Positions 21,011 to 33,357 are shown, counted from the stretch's first letter. The stretch is DNA of 64,000 bases from Dromaius novaehollandiae (GCF_036370855.1 NC_088117.1:1550001-1614000), one strand, 5' to 3'. Numbers and translations are program-made. Notes: a model not told the origin generated them from the letters alone.

Positions 21011-24000
21011 CTGCGAGGGATGGGACGCGGGCGCATGAGCTCGGCAAGCTCAGACTCCAGGCTAGAGACAAGAAAGCCCTTCTGGCGGTGGATCTCCACA
21101 GCCCCAGAGCATCCTGACCTCCAGCACGGCTCCGTCCCTGCCGCGGCTCCTCCTGGGGGCTCAGGATGGACAGGCACACTAGGAAACGGCCAGGCGACCA
21201 CCCGGCCCTGGCCTCCCTCCTGCAGCTCCCCCACACCGAGCTGGGGCAACCCACTCCCAGCCTGCTCCCAGCACGCTGCACTCCATCTCCCAAGGCAGCA
21301 GGACTCTCACCGGCCCTCAGACTGGCTACCCTCCTCCATCCCCTGCTTCTAGGAGCAGCACATCCCGGGTGACCCGAACCCTTGCGGAGAACGTGTCCAG
21401 GTGGGCAGACTGATCCAAAGAGAGATGGGAGTCATGAACTTCCCCAGCCCCACCTTCCACAAGGTGCCAGGGTGGCCCGGCTATATTCAGCTGTGGTGTC
21501 CTTCACCCACCATGTCCAACCCTCTTGAGAAAGTCAACATCCCGCTGTGAACTACCATCATGCTGCAAATGGAAGCACGGTTTTCCACAGAAAAACATTC
21601 ATCTGGCCTGATGGGGTGCCAAGGAATCACCACTGCCCGGGCATCGACTCCCCTCCCTGTCCTCCAAACCCCGCCAAACCTACATCTTTGTCCAGGTTGA
21701 GATCCTCGGCGATCTGGGAGATCTCCTGGGGGCTGGGCTTCACGCACTTGCGGAAGAAGCTCTCCAGCGTGCCCTTTACGTTGGTCTCGATGCTGGTCCT
21801 GCGTTTTCTCTTCCGGGCTTGAGCCAACACTTGCTCTGCATTGCACATCTGGAAAGCGAAAGAGAGGCCGTGGCATTCGGTCACAGGGCAGCCCAGGGCT
21901 GGGAACGTCCCTCCCAGCCTCTGGAGATGCATGCAAAGGTCTGGGGAGGGATGGGGACAGACTCGGGTCCCTGGGAATGTCTATCAGCACAGCCTCTTCT
22001 TTCACAGCAGTTGCTTTCCAGAGAGATGCAGTAGAAGACTTTGCTCTCAAGCTTCCTCCCACCGTGTCCAGGGCCATGCCCCGTGTCCTGCCACTAACTC
22101 TGCCTGCGAGTGGCGCAGGGGGAGATGGACCCATTTTTCCGCATTTAAATCTCTGCAGATTTACACCAGCTGCACCTTTTTCACCGGTATCTGCGGCTCC
22201 AGCAATACTTGGCTGGTTGGGGAAGGGAGCTGCCAAAGCTGTCGCAAGGGATATATGCTGGAAATGTTGGCTCATACCCTCCGAGGAAGCCCTTTCTGCT
22301 CTTCTGCCAGTCTTGCAGAAGGGGTAACCTGGTCACCAGCAGGTACGGTTCCCCTCACGGCTTGGCAAGCTGGGACCAAAGCCACAGCCACGAGAAGGGC
22401 AGAAAGTTGCCACCGTGAAGGGGGAAGCCTGCTGCTCTCCTCTCCCTCAACCACTTTTTCGAGGCAGGAGGAACTGCAGCTTGAGGGTTCATCAGCCAGT
22501 GGATAGTGCCCCCCACCCCAGGACAGGAAGGTGACTCCTGGCCCCGCACCTCTTGCATGTTGTCGGTGTTCTCTGCCTCGTTGAGCCAGCGCTGCAGCAG
22601 CGGCTTCAGCTTGCACATGTTCTTGAAGCTGAGCTGGAGAGCTTCGAAGCGGCAGATGGTCGTCTGGCTGAACATCTTCCCTGGGCAGGGGAGACAGGGC
22701 GGGCAGGGGTTACCGCAGCTCCCCGTCTCTGGGTCAGGGCCTCCCCACACCTCCTGCCTGGGGAAAGGAGCTCTGCAGCTCCCATCTCCCCCAGCCCCCC
22801 ATGAGCCCTGTCCTCTGGCACCAAAGGATCTGCTAAGGGCATTTTCCCTGCTATTTCAGCAGGATTTAAAGCATTGAAACAGCCTTCAAAAAGCAGCTGC
22901 AGCTATTTTAAGCAGTTTATTGCTGCTCACACCAGCCTCAAATCCTTCCAGCTTAAGGGAAGTGCTTAAAACATGGCAAGGAGGAGAAGGGAACCCCAGG
23001 GCACTCATGCTGACCGGCTCCTTCGTAGGTGGCTCTGCAGCAGCAACCTCCTTCGCCCAGGGCTGCTCCATTCCCCTGCCAGGCCGCTCCTCTTCCCCAC
23101 CGTGACACAGGGCGCTGGGTACGGGGGGGAGACCCAGAGCGGCTCTTACCGTAGAGAGTGCCGAGAGCCAGCCCCACATCAGCCTGCGTGAAGCCCAGCA
23201 TGATGCGCTTGTGCTTGAGGTCCTTGGCAAACTGCTCCAGCTCTTCCGAGGTTGGCGCATCCTGGAGGGGCGGAAGCAAAGTGAGAGCAGGACCCTTGCA
23301 CCTCCGCGGGCCGAGGCTGGGAAGAAAAGGGGTCCGGTCCACACACCGGGACCTGCGTGGGCCTGGGCACCACAGCAGTGGGAGTGGGGTGGGCTCAGGC
23401 ATCAGCTGGCCGCTGCCACCACAGGGCCATGGAGCCAGGTGCAGAAGGAGAGGCCTTCCCCAAACCCCCGAGCAAAGGACTCCTGGGCTCTGGATCCCAA
23501 AGCACGTCCACCCCACCTCGCTCTGCAGCAGAAACACCTGGAAAACCCCCTCAGTAACTGGCCTGGCTGCGGCTCACCAGGACCGTGACGTGCATGGCTG
23601 ATCTGGTGCGCCAGGATGGCTGGTGCAAGGGTAGGTCGTGGGGAGCATCTCCAGCTCTCCCTCTGCCCCTAGACGTGCCAGGCAGCACGGACCCTTGCTC
23701 CTGCCCAGGGGCAGCACAGACACAGCCCATGGCGTGTTCGCTGATGTCCCCGGCATTTCACCTCCGCCACACCCTGGGACACGTACCGCGGGGTTCAGCT
23801 ACCTGGGGACACGGACACCCACCTCCCACAGCCCTCCAGCACAGAGAGAGGGGCAGGCACCAGCCCCGTTTCCGGCTGAGGCCAGGGCAGGTAAAATGAC
23901 TCAGATAAAGAAAATGATAGAAACGCAGATGATCTGAGTGGGTTTTGAACAGATCTTTGCAACAACCAGGCTCTTCACTTCTGGAAAGTTGCTTACCTAA

Positions 24001-26264
24001 GTGCTTCATTTCCTCTCCGCATTACAATCTCGAACTGCTGCAGTGGGCATTTTGCAACCATTTAACCCAAGTTCCCACATTCGTAGCAGAATATCGCTGC
24101 CTCCTGCCAACAAGTCTCACCCTTTAACTGCTTGCGGATATCACCTGCATCACACCCGAGCGCATCGCTGCCACAGAGACCCTCTCTCAAAGGAGAAAAA
24201 CAATTCTGCCTAACCCCCATCCGGTGCTGCAGAGCCGTACACGGGTCAGGAGAGCCCAGGCGTTTGGCCACACCGCACGCACCCCCCAGCACCCACAACT
24301 TGGGGGCTGAGTGCTTCTAACACCCTTCGGCACCTATGCTGCAGCAACTCCGCATAAAAGCAACAAACCAACCTGCAGCAGCAAAAGCTTGCAAAAACTT
24401 TCAGAAAAACAATATCCACGTCATCGTTTGCTGTTAACCCTGGAGTAATTCTGCCCGGGAGCGCTGCTTTTCTATTATGTCAGAAAGGATTTAAAAACAA
24501 AAAACAAACGTGCAACTGCTGCGAGTTGTGCTGCTGAATCGTGCTGCCTGCCCCTCACCGGAGCTGAGGAGCAAGCAGGCTGCAGGCCCTGGGGCTTTCA
24601 ATGCCACCCGGCTCAGGCAGCTCCGTCCAGGAGCTCCCCGTGGAGCCCGTCGATTAATGCAAGTTCGCGTTTTCCCACCGCAGCCTGGGAGGACACCAGT
24701 GAGACACACACACCCCCCCCCCCCAGCAGAAAGGATTTGGAGAAACGGCTGTGGCCTTTTCACACCTACACAGGTTGGAGGCAACTGTTACAGTCACTAG
24801 ATCAGGTGCAGCGAGACATATCCCACCGCCTGAATCTGCTCTGGTGCCCCTGTGATTCCCACGTGAGCGGAGCTTTTTACCATAAAGCAACATGTGCCCA
24901 ACTCAAAAATGCCCTCAAGCCCCAGCAAAAGGGTCCCAGTCACCCGGAGAGGCTGGGAGATGGCAGTGAGGAAAGCCAGACCCTGGCTGCTCCCCTTCTT
25001 GCGCAGCATCAGCGGCATCACGGCGCAGGAGGGATCGCAGCCCTTCTGCAGGGATGTTGAGGGCAGCCGCAGGTTGCCCCACACCAGGACACCTCGAGGG
25101 CGTCCCACGACGGTTCCCAGCCTCTCAAGCCCTGGTGTCCACACTGAGGGACCGGAGACCCAGCAGGCAGCTGAGGCAGAGTCCTCACAGCCTTTTTCTG
25201 CTGAACGAGATACCCTCCGCCGGCAGGTTTGTTGTCCCCTTGTCACCCTGTGAGATTAGCTCCCCCCCGCCGGCCACCCGGGAGCTCTGCCTTGAAATGT
25301 CCAGAGGGGAGAAAAAAAAGGCCAAAAATACCCTAAAAAGTGCAAAGCTGCATTTGGGCAGGACCGGGCAGCAAAGCAAGCAGCACTCGCCCGGGGGCAG
25401 GGTGCTGGGGGCAGGCACCCCCGGGACCCCCAGCAGCACCCGGAGCCACGGGGAGCCTCTCCCCGAGCAGGGTGAAGGACGCAGCGCCCCTTCCAACCGG
25501 GGCGGGGGGGTCGCAGCTGACCCGTTTGCTCCGTGCGAGGTGGCTCTGCTGCGCTCGCCGCAGCGGGCCCGGCCCCGACGGTCGCCGCCTCGGCAGCGCC
25601 GAGCTCAGCGCCCCCCAACCCCGACGGCAGCATCTGCGGCCCTGGCCCGGCGCGGCCCCGGCTCCCTCGGGGCGGGCGGCGGGACGGGACGGGACGGGGC
25701 GGCGGCAGCGCGTCGGGGCGCCGTCGGGGCAGGCCCGCGGGCGCGTCGCGGGTCCCTCACCTCGTCGCCGCTGTCGCTGGACTGTCCCCCCTCGCTGGCG
25801 GCGCCGCTGGAGCTGCCGCTGCTGCCCAGGCTGGCGAGGCCGCCCGAGCCCTGCTGCAGGGCGGCGGGGCAGAGCCCGGGGGCGCCGGGGAAGGCGGCGG
25901 CGGCGGCGGCGGCGGCGAAGGGCGGGCCGGGCAGGGCGGCGGGGGCCGCGGGGCCGCCCCACGGCGGGGCCGCCCAGGCGGGGCCGCAGCAGGGCGCGGC
26001 GGGCGGCGCGGCGCGGCCGTCGGGGGAGCCCTGGCGGCACGGCCGGACCGGGCGCGCCTCCGCCTTGGCCGCCGGTGCCGCGGGCGCGGGCAGCCAGGCG
26101 CGGGGCGCCGCCGCGGCGTCGCGGCCGCCGTCGGGCTCGGCGGCGAAGGGGAAGAAGAGCTGCTGGGCGGCCGCGCCGTCGTAGCCGCCGCGGGGGAAGG
26201 GCGGGCCGCCGTCGGGCAGCAGGCCGAAGGGGGCGGCCGGCAGCCCCCCGTCCGGGCTGAACAT
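20759..26264 (-). CDS. POU5F3: POU5F3 (PouV/Oct4-class POU-homeodomain factor), five coding exons, 387 aa
   Basis: POU5F3 is a nuclear class V POU factor, the paralogue of OCT4/POU5F1, that binds octamer DNA and maintains pluripotent epiblast and germ cells in birds. Exons join as 26264-25761, 23261-23150, 22680-22550, 21848-21684, 21010-20759; all introns are GT-AG and phases fit (0, 1, 0, 0), giving 1,164 nt with stop. Residues 1-168 are a Pro/Ala/Gly-rich N-terminal region with an eight-Ala run near 118-125 and an acidic end (SSDSGDE). The POU-specific domain covers about 173-249 ([51 protein letters not shown]). A short linker precedes the homeodomain at 261-319, ending [15 protein letters not shown]. 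The last 68 residues are Pro/Ser-rich. POU1 to POU6 classes are excluded by the short linker and the position between FUT7 and NPDC1, the known POU5F3 site. The ATG has a good Kozak context (GCACCATGT). Confidence 0.96.
21684..21848 (-). CDS. POU5F3: POU5F3 exon 4 (linker and homeodomain start)
   Basis: It has 165 nt between acceptor TTTCCAG and donor GTAGGT, encoding the [11 protein letters not shown] linker and the homeodomain basic arm [10 protein letters not shown] through DLNLDKD. The donor GTAGGT is weaker than the others, but it is fixed by the reading frame and by the next exon starting GTGGTC. Confidence 0.95.
22550..22680 (-). CDS. POU5F3: POU5F3 exon 3 (second half of POU-specific domain)
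   Basis: It has 131 nt from acceptor TGCCCAG to donor GTGCGG, encoding [20 protein letters not shown] through [12 protein letters not shown], with the DNA-recognition helix SQTTICRFE. Confidence 0.96.
23150..23261 (-). CDS. POU5F3: POU5F3 exon 2 (first half of POU-specific domain)
   Basis: It has 112 nt between acceptor CCTCCAG and donor GTAAGA, encoding [20 protein letters not shown] through GTLY plus the first base of the next Gly. Confidence 0.96.
23262..25760 (-). other. POU5F3: POU5F3 intron 1
   Basis: It is a 2.5 kb intron with GT-AG ends. The first part is AT-richer than the flanking exon 1. It carries an AP-1/GATA composite (TGACTCAGATAAAG) at 23,897-23,910 on the plus strand and a C-run at 24,711-24,724. 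No second coding exon was seen. Confidence 0.8.
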
Positions 26265-26480
26265 GGTGCCCGCGGCCCTAGGGCTCCATGCGGCGCTGCG
26301 GCGAGGCCCGGCCGCGGCGCTCAGGCCGGCCGCAGCTCACCCGACGGTGCCTCCATGCTGCGGCGCCGCCGGGGCCACTGAGGGCGGCGGGGCCGGGCCG
26401 GGCCGGGCCGGGCCGGACCGTATGGAAATGGGCCCCGGCCCCATTGGCCCCGGCGGCGCGGCCGCACCGGTGGGTCGGGC
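25500..26480 (-). promoter_or_regulatory. POU5F3: CpG island over POU5F3 exon 1 and promoter
   Basis: Very high CpG density covers the coding exon and about 200 bp upstream, including a GGGCC pentamer run at 26,390-26,416. The region just beyond (26,580-26,670) has AT-rich motifs such as CATAAATC and TTATATC on the minus strand that could be core promoter elements. The start site is not determinable from sequence. Confidence 0.65.
25761..26264 (-). CDS. POU5F3: POU5F3 exon 1 coding part
   Basis: It has 168 codons from ATG at 26264 to the GAG before donor GTGAGG. It encodes the low-complexity N-terminal transactivation region and lies wholly in a CpG island, so base composition is far more GC-rich than the other exons. 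Confidence 0.93.
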
Positions 26481-29075
26481 ATGAACTTGATCCCCCTTTT
26501 CTTGGGGGGGGGAGGGAGGATGAGGAGGGGGCACCGCCGACCTGGCCGCGGGGGTGTCCGCCCAGAGGGGAAATGAAACAGCGGCTATGTGATTTATGGC
26601 TCCCTGGGACCCTTCCCATCGGGGCCACGGGAAGAAGGCTGGATCCCACCCGAGTGGGGTGATATAACCTGGCGAGCGGCCGTGCTGTGGCCCCGAACAA
26701 CCCATTCATACAGCAAAACGGCCGGGCCAGGGCTCGCTGTCCCCCCGCGCACAGCTTACGGGGTGCTTGGGCAAGAGGGAAGCCAACATCTCCATCCCTC
26801 CATAGGCAACACTCCCCTTTTAGCATCTCCTGACCCAGGGAACTGCCTGCTGTAGAGTCTCGTGGAGGGCAGGAAGAGAGCATTGGGGGGGGGGCACTTT
26901 GGGGGACAGTGACAGTTGCAGAGGCCCAAGCTAAGCTGGAAGGTGCCTGCTGGGGTGGTGGCCTTGCCTAGGGCTGCGGGCAGCCCCTCATCGACAGCAC
27001 TGAGGATGAGCGGCCACCAGGACGCTGGTGCCTTCGTGCCCGGGGCCTGCTGTACAAGCGCCCGTCCAGCCCATCTTGTCTGGCTGCAAGAAGGGGAGAA
27101 GCGCAGGCCTGCTGCCCGGAGGGATGCCTTGCCGAGCGCTTTAGAGTCCACGGCCAGAAGGGAAACGGGGCGCCCCCAGCTCCCTTGCGCTCCGGCTGTT
27201 GCTCTCCTCTTCCTCGCCCTGCAAGAGGAAGGGTTGCACCTGGGAAGGCGGTGCCTGCTTTGCTTTGCAGAGCCGCGGCCTTTGGCTGCGAAAGGCCCCG
27301 GAGCGCTGGGTGTGCCACTCCGGGGCCTAATCAGGGCCCTGGCTATCACCCACATCGGCCCCACAATGGAGCCGGCGTGATATTTTCGCTATCTTAGGGG
27401 CTTTCCTTTTGCACCACCGCTTCACAATGGTGCTATCAGACCCGGTCTCAAGGCATTTCCCCCCTTCCCTCCCCCTCCACCGTCGGCGGTGGCTTTCTAG
27501 CACCCTCCTGGCAGCCGGCCGATGCCCTGGAGGTGGCACCGACCCCATGGAGATGGCACTGACTCCATCAGCCTCTGCGGAGGAGCCTGGCAGGCAAGGC
27601 AGGTACCTGGTGACCCCCCGCAAGATGTGGGGCAGCCCCCCCTCCCCGGACCGTGGGGCAGGCCGGCTGCCGGCATCTTCCCCTGTTTATTAACCGGGAT
27701 TACTGCGAGCTGTTGTTTAGCCTTCTGCAGTCTCACCCGGGGGAGATATGCCGGCGAGATAGGCTTGAGGAGTGCCCCCACCCCTCGGCTTTGTGTTTCG
27801 GAGAGCGCTTCTGGCGGGGCCTGAAAGGAAGGCGGGTTTGCCGCTGATTTATGGGACGATTGCTCTGGGTGGTGGCTGCCGAGCCGGGGGCTCTCCTGCA
27901 AGGTGCTGAGCACCCTGTGTGTCCCGCAGGCTGAGCACCCTGGGTGCCCATCCACCCATGCCGCTGCCTCTTGGGGACGTGTGCGGGTGCACGTGTTTCA
28001 GAGGGGGTGGAAGAAAACAGCCCCCCCCCATTGCAATTAATATAAAGGAATTATATTAATTATAAAGGAAAAAAAGGGGGGCAAGAGGGTGAGCTGCATT
28101 TGAAGCCCCTTCCCGGCTCGGGGAGGGCCTGGCTGGCTGGATGCTGGGCCGCCTGTGCCGGCCAGCTGTGCAGAGCGGGGCCGTCACCCGGCGCTGCACC
28201 CCTGCCGCTCAGGGCAGCCCTCCGAAAGATGCTCTCCGAAGAGCCGAAGGCTGCGGAAAAAAGAGCGGTCAAGGGGGAGGCCGGCCTGGCCCCGGCCCCT
28301 CTCCGGAGGCTGCCGCCCGCGGGCAGAGGAAGTGTCGCCGCAGGACTCCAATGGGCAGCCATCAACCTCTGCTCCTGCCGGGGCTCCAGCTGCGGCTGCG
28401 ACGTTTTTAGAAGACCCTTCAGCTCGCCAGCGACTCCCCCTTTCCCTTTGATTTATTGTTCTTGGCTGGGGCCCCCTCCTCCTTCCCCGAGCCGCTCTTT
28501 CTCTCCATCCCCCCAGGAAGCGGCCGAGGCAGCGCGCCCCTCAAACGCATTCCAGCTCCCTTTCATATACAGGCGGAGGGGAAGGGGAGACGTTGACTTT
28601 GAACTGCCTCTTTGTAGGAGCCCGGCCCATTGTGGGCAGCGATGGTTTTCGCTGGGGGATGTGGAGCGAGTCAGTGGGGTTTCTCGCCGTCCTCCCCCAT
28701 GCCGCCATCCATCTCAATGGGGCGAGCTCTGGGGCCGCGCACCCCGGTCCCCGGCACTCGGCAGCTCCTCCTTTCGGGGCAGCCGCTCCCGGGGCTTGCA
28801 TGGAGGGAGGATGTTGCCTTCCAGTGTTTCCAGGTGGCCAGGCCTGCCCCGGACCCACAGCCTTGTCCCAGCGTCTCCGCAGCGCTCTGCGGTGGGCCGA
28901 GCTCCACGGTCCATAACCAGACCGCACGCCGGTGGGATGCTGCTAAGAAAAGGGGAGCAGAAAGCCATGTCCGTGCCCTGCCCACCGCGCTGGGATGACA
29001 GAAAGCTGGGGGCACTGAGGTGCACATGGATTTGTCACACTCCCATTTGCTGCTTTATAGTGGTTTGATGAAGGT

Positions 29076-29095
29076 TTGGCTTGGCTTGGCTTGGC
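29076..29095 (+). repeat. (TTGGC)4 pentamer repeat
   Basis: Four exact TTGGC units, followed by a degenerate TTAGT. Confidence 0.9.
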
Positions 29096-31040
29096 TTAGT
29101 GACAGAAGATATTGCGAGAATGTGTGGCCAAAGATGTTTTATTCGCTGTCACACCACCTTCTCTCCTGCAGCAAGTGAGATGGAAGCTGTCAGAGGACTC
29201 TGCTGAAAGCCCCAGAGTTTAATGCATAATATACTCGAGCCAGAGCAATGTGGTGGGCTGCAGCCCTGCACGCGGTGGGCTTGGGGCCGAGGTGGTCAGC
29301 AGCAACATGGGTTGGGTGATCCAGTTGGGTCCATGTCTGCAAAGCTGCACTCCAGGTCCATCTGACAAGAGTCAACCTGGCAGTTTCAGCCCCCAAATTC
29401 CCATCTCTGGGAGCAAAACCAAAGCTCCTCCATGGCAATCCAGTTTGCTTGGCTGCAGCTGGACGGGCCTGTCAGGGCTGGACGGACAGACGGGTGCAGC
29501 TGGGGATGGGTGACAGAGAGCTTCCTTTGCGCCCCTGGCCATGGACCATGGCCTGGTGAGTCCTGCTTCACCAGCTTTGCCCATGAGCATGGGACAAGAC
29601 CGCTTGTCCATGATGGCATCAACCTCAGGAGAGAGGCAAGAACAGCCCCCTTCACCCCCCCCCCCACGCCCCACATCTTGCTCCCCCGGGGCCTTGCCGG
29701 AGCTGAGCAGGGCACTCAGCTCTGCTTGCATCCCCCCGGCCCTGGCGTCTGGGTCCTCAGGTCTCGCGCTGCAGCTGGGGCCTCCCCTCTGCTCAGCTCC
29801 CCTGGCTCCGTGTAGCTGTTTGGCTTGGCTGGGATTAAGCACGGGGCTTAGCTGCGGAGATGCCGCTTGCTGCTGCTGGGAATATGAAAGGGCTGCTGGT
29901 AGCGTGGGAGCCCAGGCTGAGATGAAAGCCCTGGGGGATGCTCTGGTCCAGATCCGCGGCCTCGTTAAATCAGCCTCTGCAGCACAGCCCGGCAGTAGAG
30001 AGCCTGGGCTGTAATTCGGGCATCACCCACGTCAGGGTGAGCTTGAACCAGCAGCCCTTGCTCTCTGTGGTTATCGGGTGGGGGGAAACTGAGGCCCAGA
30101 CCGGCTGGGGCTGAGCGGAGGACCCAGCACAGCCCCTGCGTCCAAGCCCCTGGGCCGTTGCAGGACAGATGTGCTGCTCCAGGACAGATGCCTCTTCTGC
30201 ATCTGGGGACCGGGTGTGGGGGGGTTAGGGTTGCACAGGCTGAGTTTCCCTGGTGGGGGGGAGTGAGGGGCAGCTCAGCAAGCAGGACGCCCCAGATCAT
30301 GGCACCGGTTTGTTTAAGGGGCCTGGGGGGCAATGCAGCCCCCCCACAGGACCGCAGCTGGAGGCAGGGAGCGGGGCGGGGGGGGGGGGGGTCTCCTGGC
30401 CGGCCGCAGAGCTAATGCAGGGCTCCCAGGGGCTCCCTGGCTGTAGAGAGCAGGGAAGCATCGGCCGAGGCGGCTGCATCATCCAGCCGGGGGTGGTTTG
30501 GGGACGCTGGCTTCACCTCTGAGAGCAAAAGCCACCAAAGACTCAGAGAAGCCCCCAGAAGAGCATGAAAACCCCTCTGGCCTTAGGACTTCACTATGCC
30601 TGGGAAGCATCACCTTCACCGCAGCACGGGCTCCGGGCAGGGCCCTGTGGCTGCCATGCCGGCAGCACCCACCCAGCCGCAGGGTAACTCATGGTTTCCC
30701 CTTCCCAGCTCCCCCTTTCCTCTGTGTCAGGGAAATCCCAGCAGCTTTTGCAGCCTGACAGCTCCCGTGTAAGCTCTCGCCTATGAAAATCCACATGGAT
30801 TTGCCCCATGGAGTGGACACAGGGCAAACACACGGGGCCAAATCTGGGTGCTCAGGCTGAGCCTTGTCCCAGCCCGATGGACCCTGCGGGGAGCCAGCAG
30901 CAGTGACTGGGTGCAGGGCACCAGTGACAGCCCAGGACGACACCAGCCTGGCCCTGCAGTGACAGCGCTGCGGGGCGAACAGTGAGGGCAGAGCAGGGAC
31001 GACCCAAGTGCCCCCACCGTGCCGGGGCGCTTGACCACGG

Positions 31041-31077
31041 TGAGTCACCCAGATGTGAGTCACCCAGATGTGAGTCA
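31041..31077 (+). promoter_or_regulatory. Triple AP-1-type site array, 15-bp spacing
   Basis: Exact TGAGTCA occurs at 31,041, 31,056 and 31,071 as part of a three-copy 15-bp tandem repeat (TGAGTCACCCAGATG). TGAGTCA is the AP-1 consensus, and TGAGTCAC also suits NF-E2-like and Maf-containing dimers. Regulatory use is inferred only. Confidence 0.45.
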
Positions 31078-33127
31078 CCCAGGTGCCCGGCGCGGGGCTG
31101 CACAATAGCACCCGACCTTCCGGCGCTGCCGAAACTCGGAGCAGCCAAGATCCTATCAGCACCACGGGGCGAGCGTGATCAAAGAGCCGGCCCGGGAGAG
31201 GAACTAATACATTTAGCCCCGCGAAACAATGCCGGGCTGGAGGAGGACCCGAGGGCTGCGATAGCCCTTATCTGAGCCCGGGACCAAGGTGCAAAGGACC
31301 CGGCCCTGGAGGGCGAGAGATTAGACGGGCAGGAGGGCTGACACTGCTTTAGGGGCTGGGGGGGGGGGTGAGGGGGGGCGAATACTGGGGGAGAGAGCAG
31401 CCTGTGCTCACCTGCCTTAACAGCTTCGACACTTTGGCGAACGCCTGTGCCCGGGGCTCGTTTTAGGGCTGAGGAGCAAAAAGCTAAACTCAGTCTTCCT
31501 GGGAATAAGGAAAGCTCTGGGCACCGTCCCCGAGGTGCCAGCCCGGATCGCCTGCTTGGGGAGAGGAGCATCCTGATGCGAGAGGATCCCCGCACGGGAG
31601 CCGCGCCAGGGCCGCGGCGGGGAGCAGCCCGCCTGGCCCCACACCACACACTCGCAATGAGTCTCAAACATGGTCGTTTAATAAAATCTCCTTTTTTTTT
31701 AAAATAACTACAATCCATACAACAACAGCGGTCTCAGGGAGAGGGGGCAGCGACCCACGTCTTAACATAGCGCGGCGGAGAGGGAGCATCCGCGAAGTGC
31801 CAAATGCTGCCGCGAAACGCCGCCGGGCAGACATCTCCGCGTCACCGTGGCTCGCCGGCACGGGGCCACGTCCCCCAGTGCAATGAGCCACCGCGTGCAA
31901 GGAGCACCCAGGAGGCTCCGGGCAGCGACGCCGGGCTCCGAGCAAGGACGGGGCTGGCAACAGGGCACAACCCCCCCTTCCCCTGCACCCATGGGCCGCG
32001 GTGGCCCTGGAGCTGGCCGCTGGCCCGTGGTGGACCTGAGTGACTGTCCCCTGCCATGGAGAGAGCACTGAGTGCCGCGGAGCAGCCCAGGCTTTGCCTA
32101 CGAGGGGACAGGCACGCGGCTGTGGGGCAAGGCAGGGCGTGGGGCAACGCCGGCGGGTCCTGGTGCTCGCTGCGCCCCTTGCTCGGCAAGCACTGCCATC
32201 ATTCGGAAACACGTCCGGATGGCTACGGCTTCCCTTGGCCCCTTGAGCCCCAGGGATGTTCTCTCCTCCACTGCTGGCAGCTTTCCAACCAAAACAGTCC
32301 CCCCCTTTCTGACCACGGCCCATGAACCACAGCAACGCCGAGCCCAAGCAGCCCTGCACAGGGGCAACACATCTCCTTCCTTGGCCCTGGCACCCTGCAG
32401 CGCTTCGTCACCCGGCCCCGGGGTGGCTGGAGCAGCGGAGAAGATGGAGACAGCCTACACATTGCAAGCACGGCTCGAGGAAATCCTCTGCCCGTTGGAG
32501 GGGCTTGTGCCGCGAACGGGCCCAGCTGCTCTCCCGGGCACGGGGGTCCCCCCGGGCACCTGGACCTCCTGCATGGGGGGGACCAGCAGCCCAAAAAGGG
32601 GTAAAAGCGCTGGGTCAAGGGGGGGAGAAAGCAGCCGTGCACTGCCCAGGGATGCTCTCTGCAGCAGCAGCAGTGGAGGATGCATCATCCGGACAAAGCC
32701 CGCAGCCTGTCTACCCCGCCTCTTGCTCCTGGTTTGGGCTTCTCAGGCAGGTTACAGGGGCTCGCAGGGGCGGAGGGGATGGACCGGGCATCCTGGTGCC
32801 AGCCAGAGCCTTGAGAGATGCTTGCCAAATCCTGGGAAGGTTTCCATCCCTCCTGGATGCACTTTCGGTGGAGGAAGGGAGCGCGGCCCCGGCGGTCCCG
32901 CTCGCCGCCCCCCTTCTCGAGAAAGCAGCCGGGAAAGCAGCCCTCGACCCCCTCCTCAAAGCTGACCGCCAGCGCCGCAGCCCCCCCGCCCCGTTCCTCC
33001 GCCAAGGCGGCAGCAGCCCCGGGGGCGAGGACGTGGCGGTGGTGGTGGGGAGCCGCGGGACAAGGCGGCGAGAGAACAAGGAGGCTGGAAACGGGGGGGC
33101 CCCCCCTCCCATAGCTGTTAGTGGGTG

Positions 33128-33133
33128 TTTATT
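33128..33133 (-). terminator. NPDC1: NPDC1 poly(A) signal AATAAA (minus strand)
   Basis: TTTATT on the plus strand, 147 bp beyond the NPDC1 stop codon in the direction of transcription, predicts a 3' UTR of about 170 bp. Confidence 0.75.
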
Positions 33134-33279
33134 GGGCAGGCGGCGAGCAGTCTGGCGGAGCTGGGGGGGCGCCGGGCTGCCTCGGCGCGGGGGCCCCCGT
33201 GGCGGCGCTGCCTGCGCTGGGCGTTGGGGCGTGCTGCGTCACAGTCCGTAGCGAGCTCGGGCGCGAGGAAGGCAGGGTG

Positions 33280-33357
33280 TTACTGGTGCAACTTGGGGTT
33301 CGAGGGGTGCAAGGTCGAGTCGTCGAACAGCGGGTTTCGCACCTCCATTTCACCGGT
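33280..33357 (-). CDS. NPDC1: NPDC1 exon 9 (C-terminus and stop)
   Basis: It has 25 codons plus TAA, starting TGEMEVRNPLFDDSTL and ending KLHQ. The EMEVRNPLFD core matches human; the tail after it is shorter than in human. Confidence 0.95.
   Translation of the reverse strand, partial: TGEMEVRNPLFDDSTLHPSNPKLHQ

Larger units (their letters stand above)
26481..33100. other. Intergenic region upstream of POU5F3, downstream of NPDC1
   Basis: No exon was recognised on either strand. As the 5' flank of a pluripotency gene, this 6.6 kb is where proximal and distal enhancers would be expected. Visible features are an AT-rich islet at 28,034-28,070, a (TTGGC)4 run at 29,076-29,095 and a triple TGAGTCA array at 31,041-31,077. 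Confidence 0.6.

Noticed and set aside
25054-26260. Long plus-strand open frames antisense to POU5F3 exon 1
   Set aside because: Shadow frames of the GC-rich exon and promoter; Arg/Ala/Gly repeats only.
30982-31275. Plus-strand frame with repeated RCESP units
   Set aside because: Translation of the 15-bp TGAGTCACCCAGATG repeat; no conserved protein.
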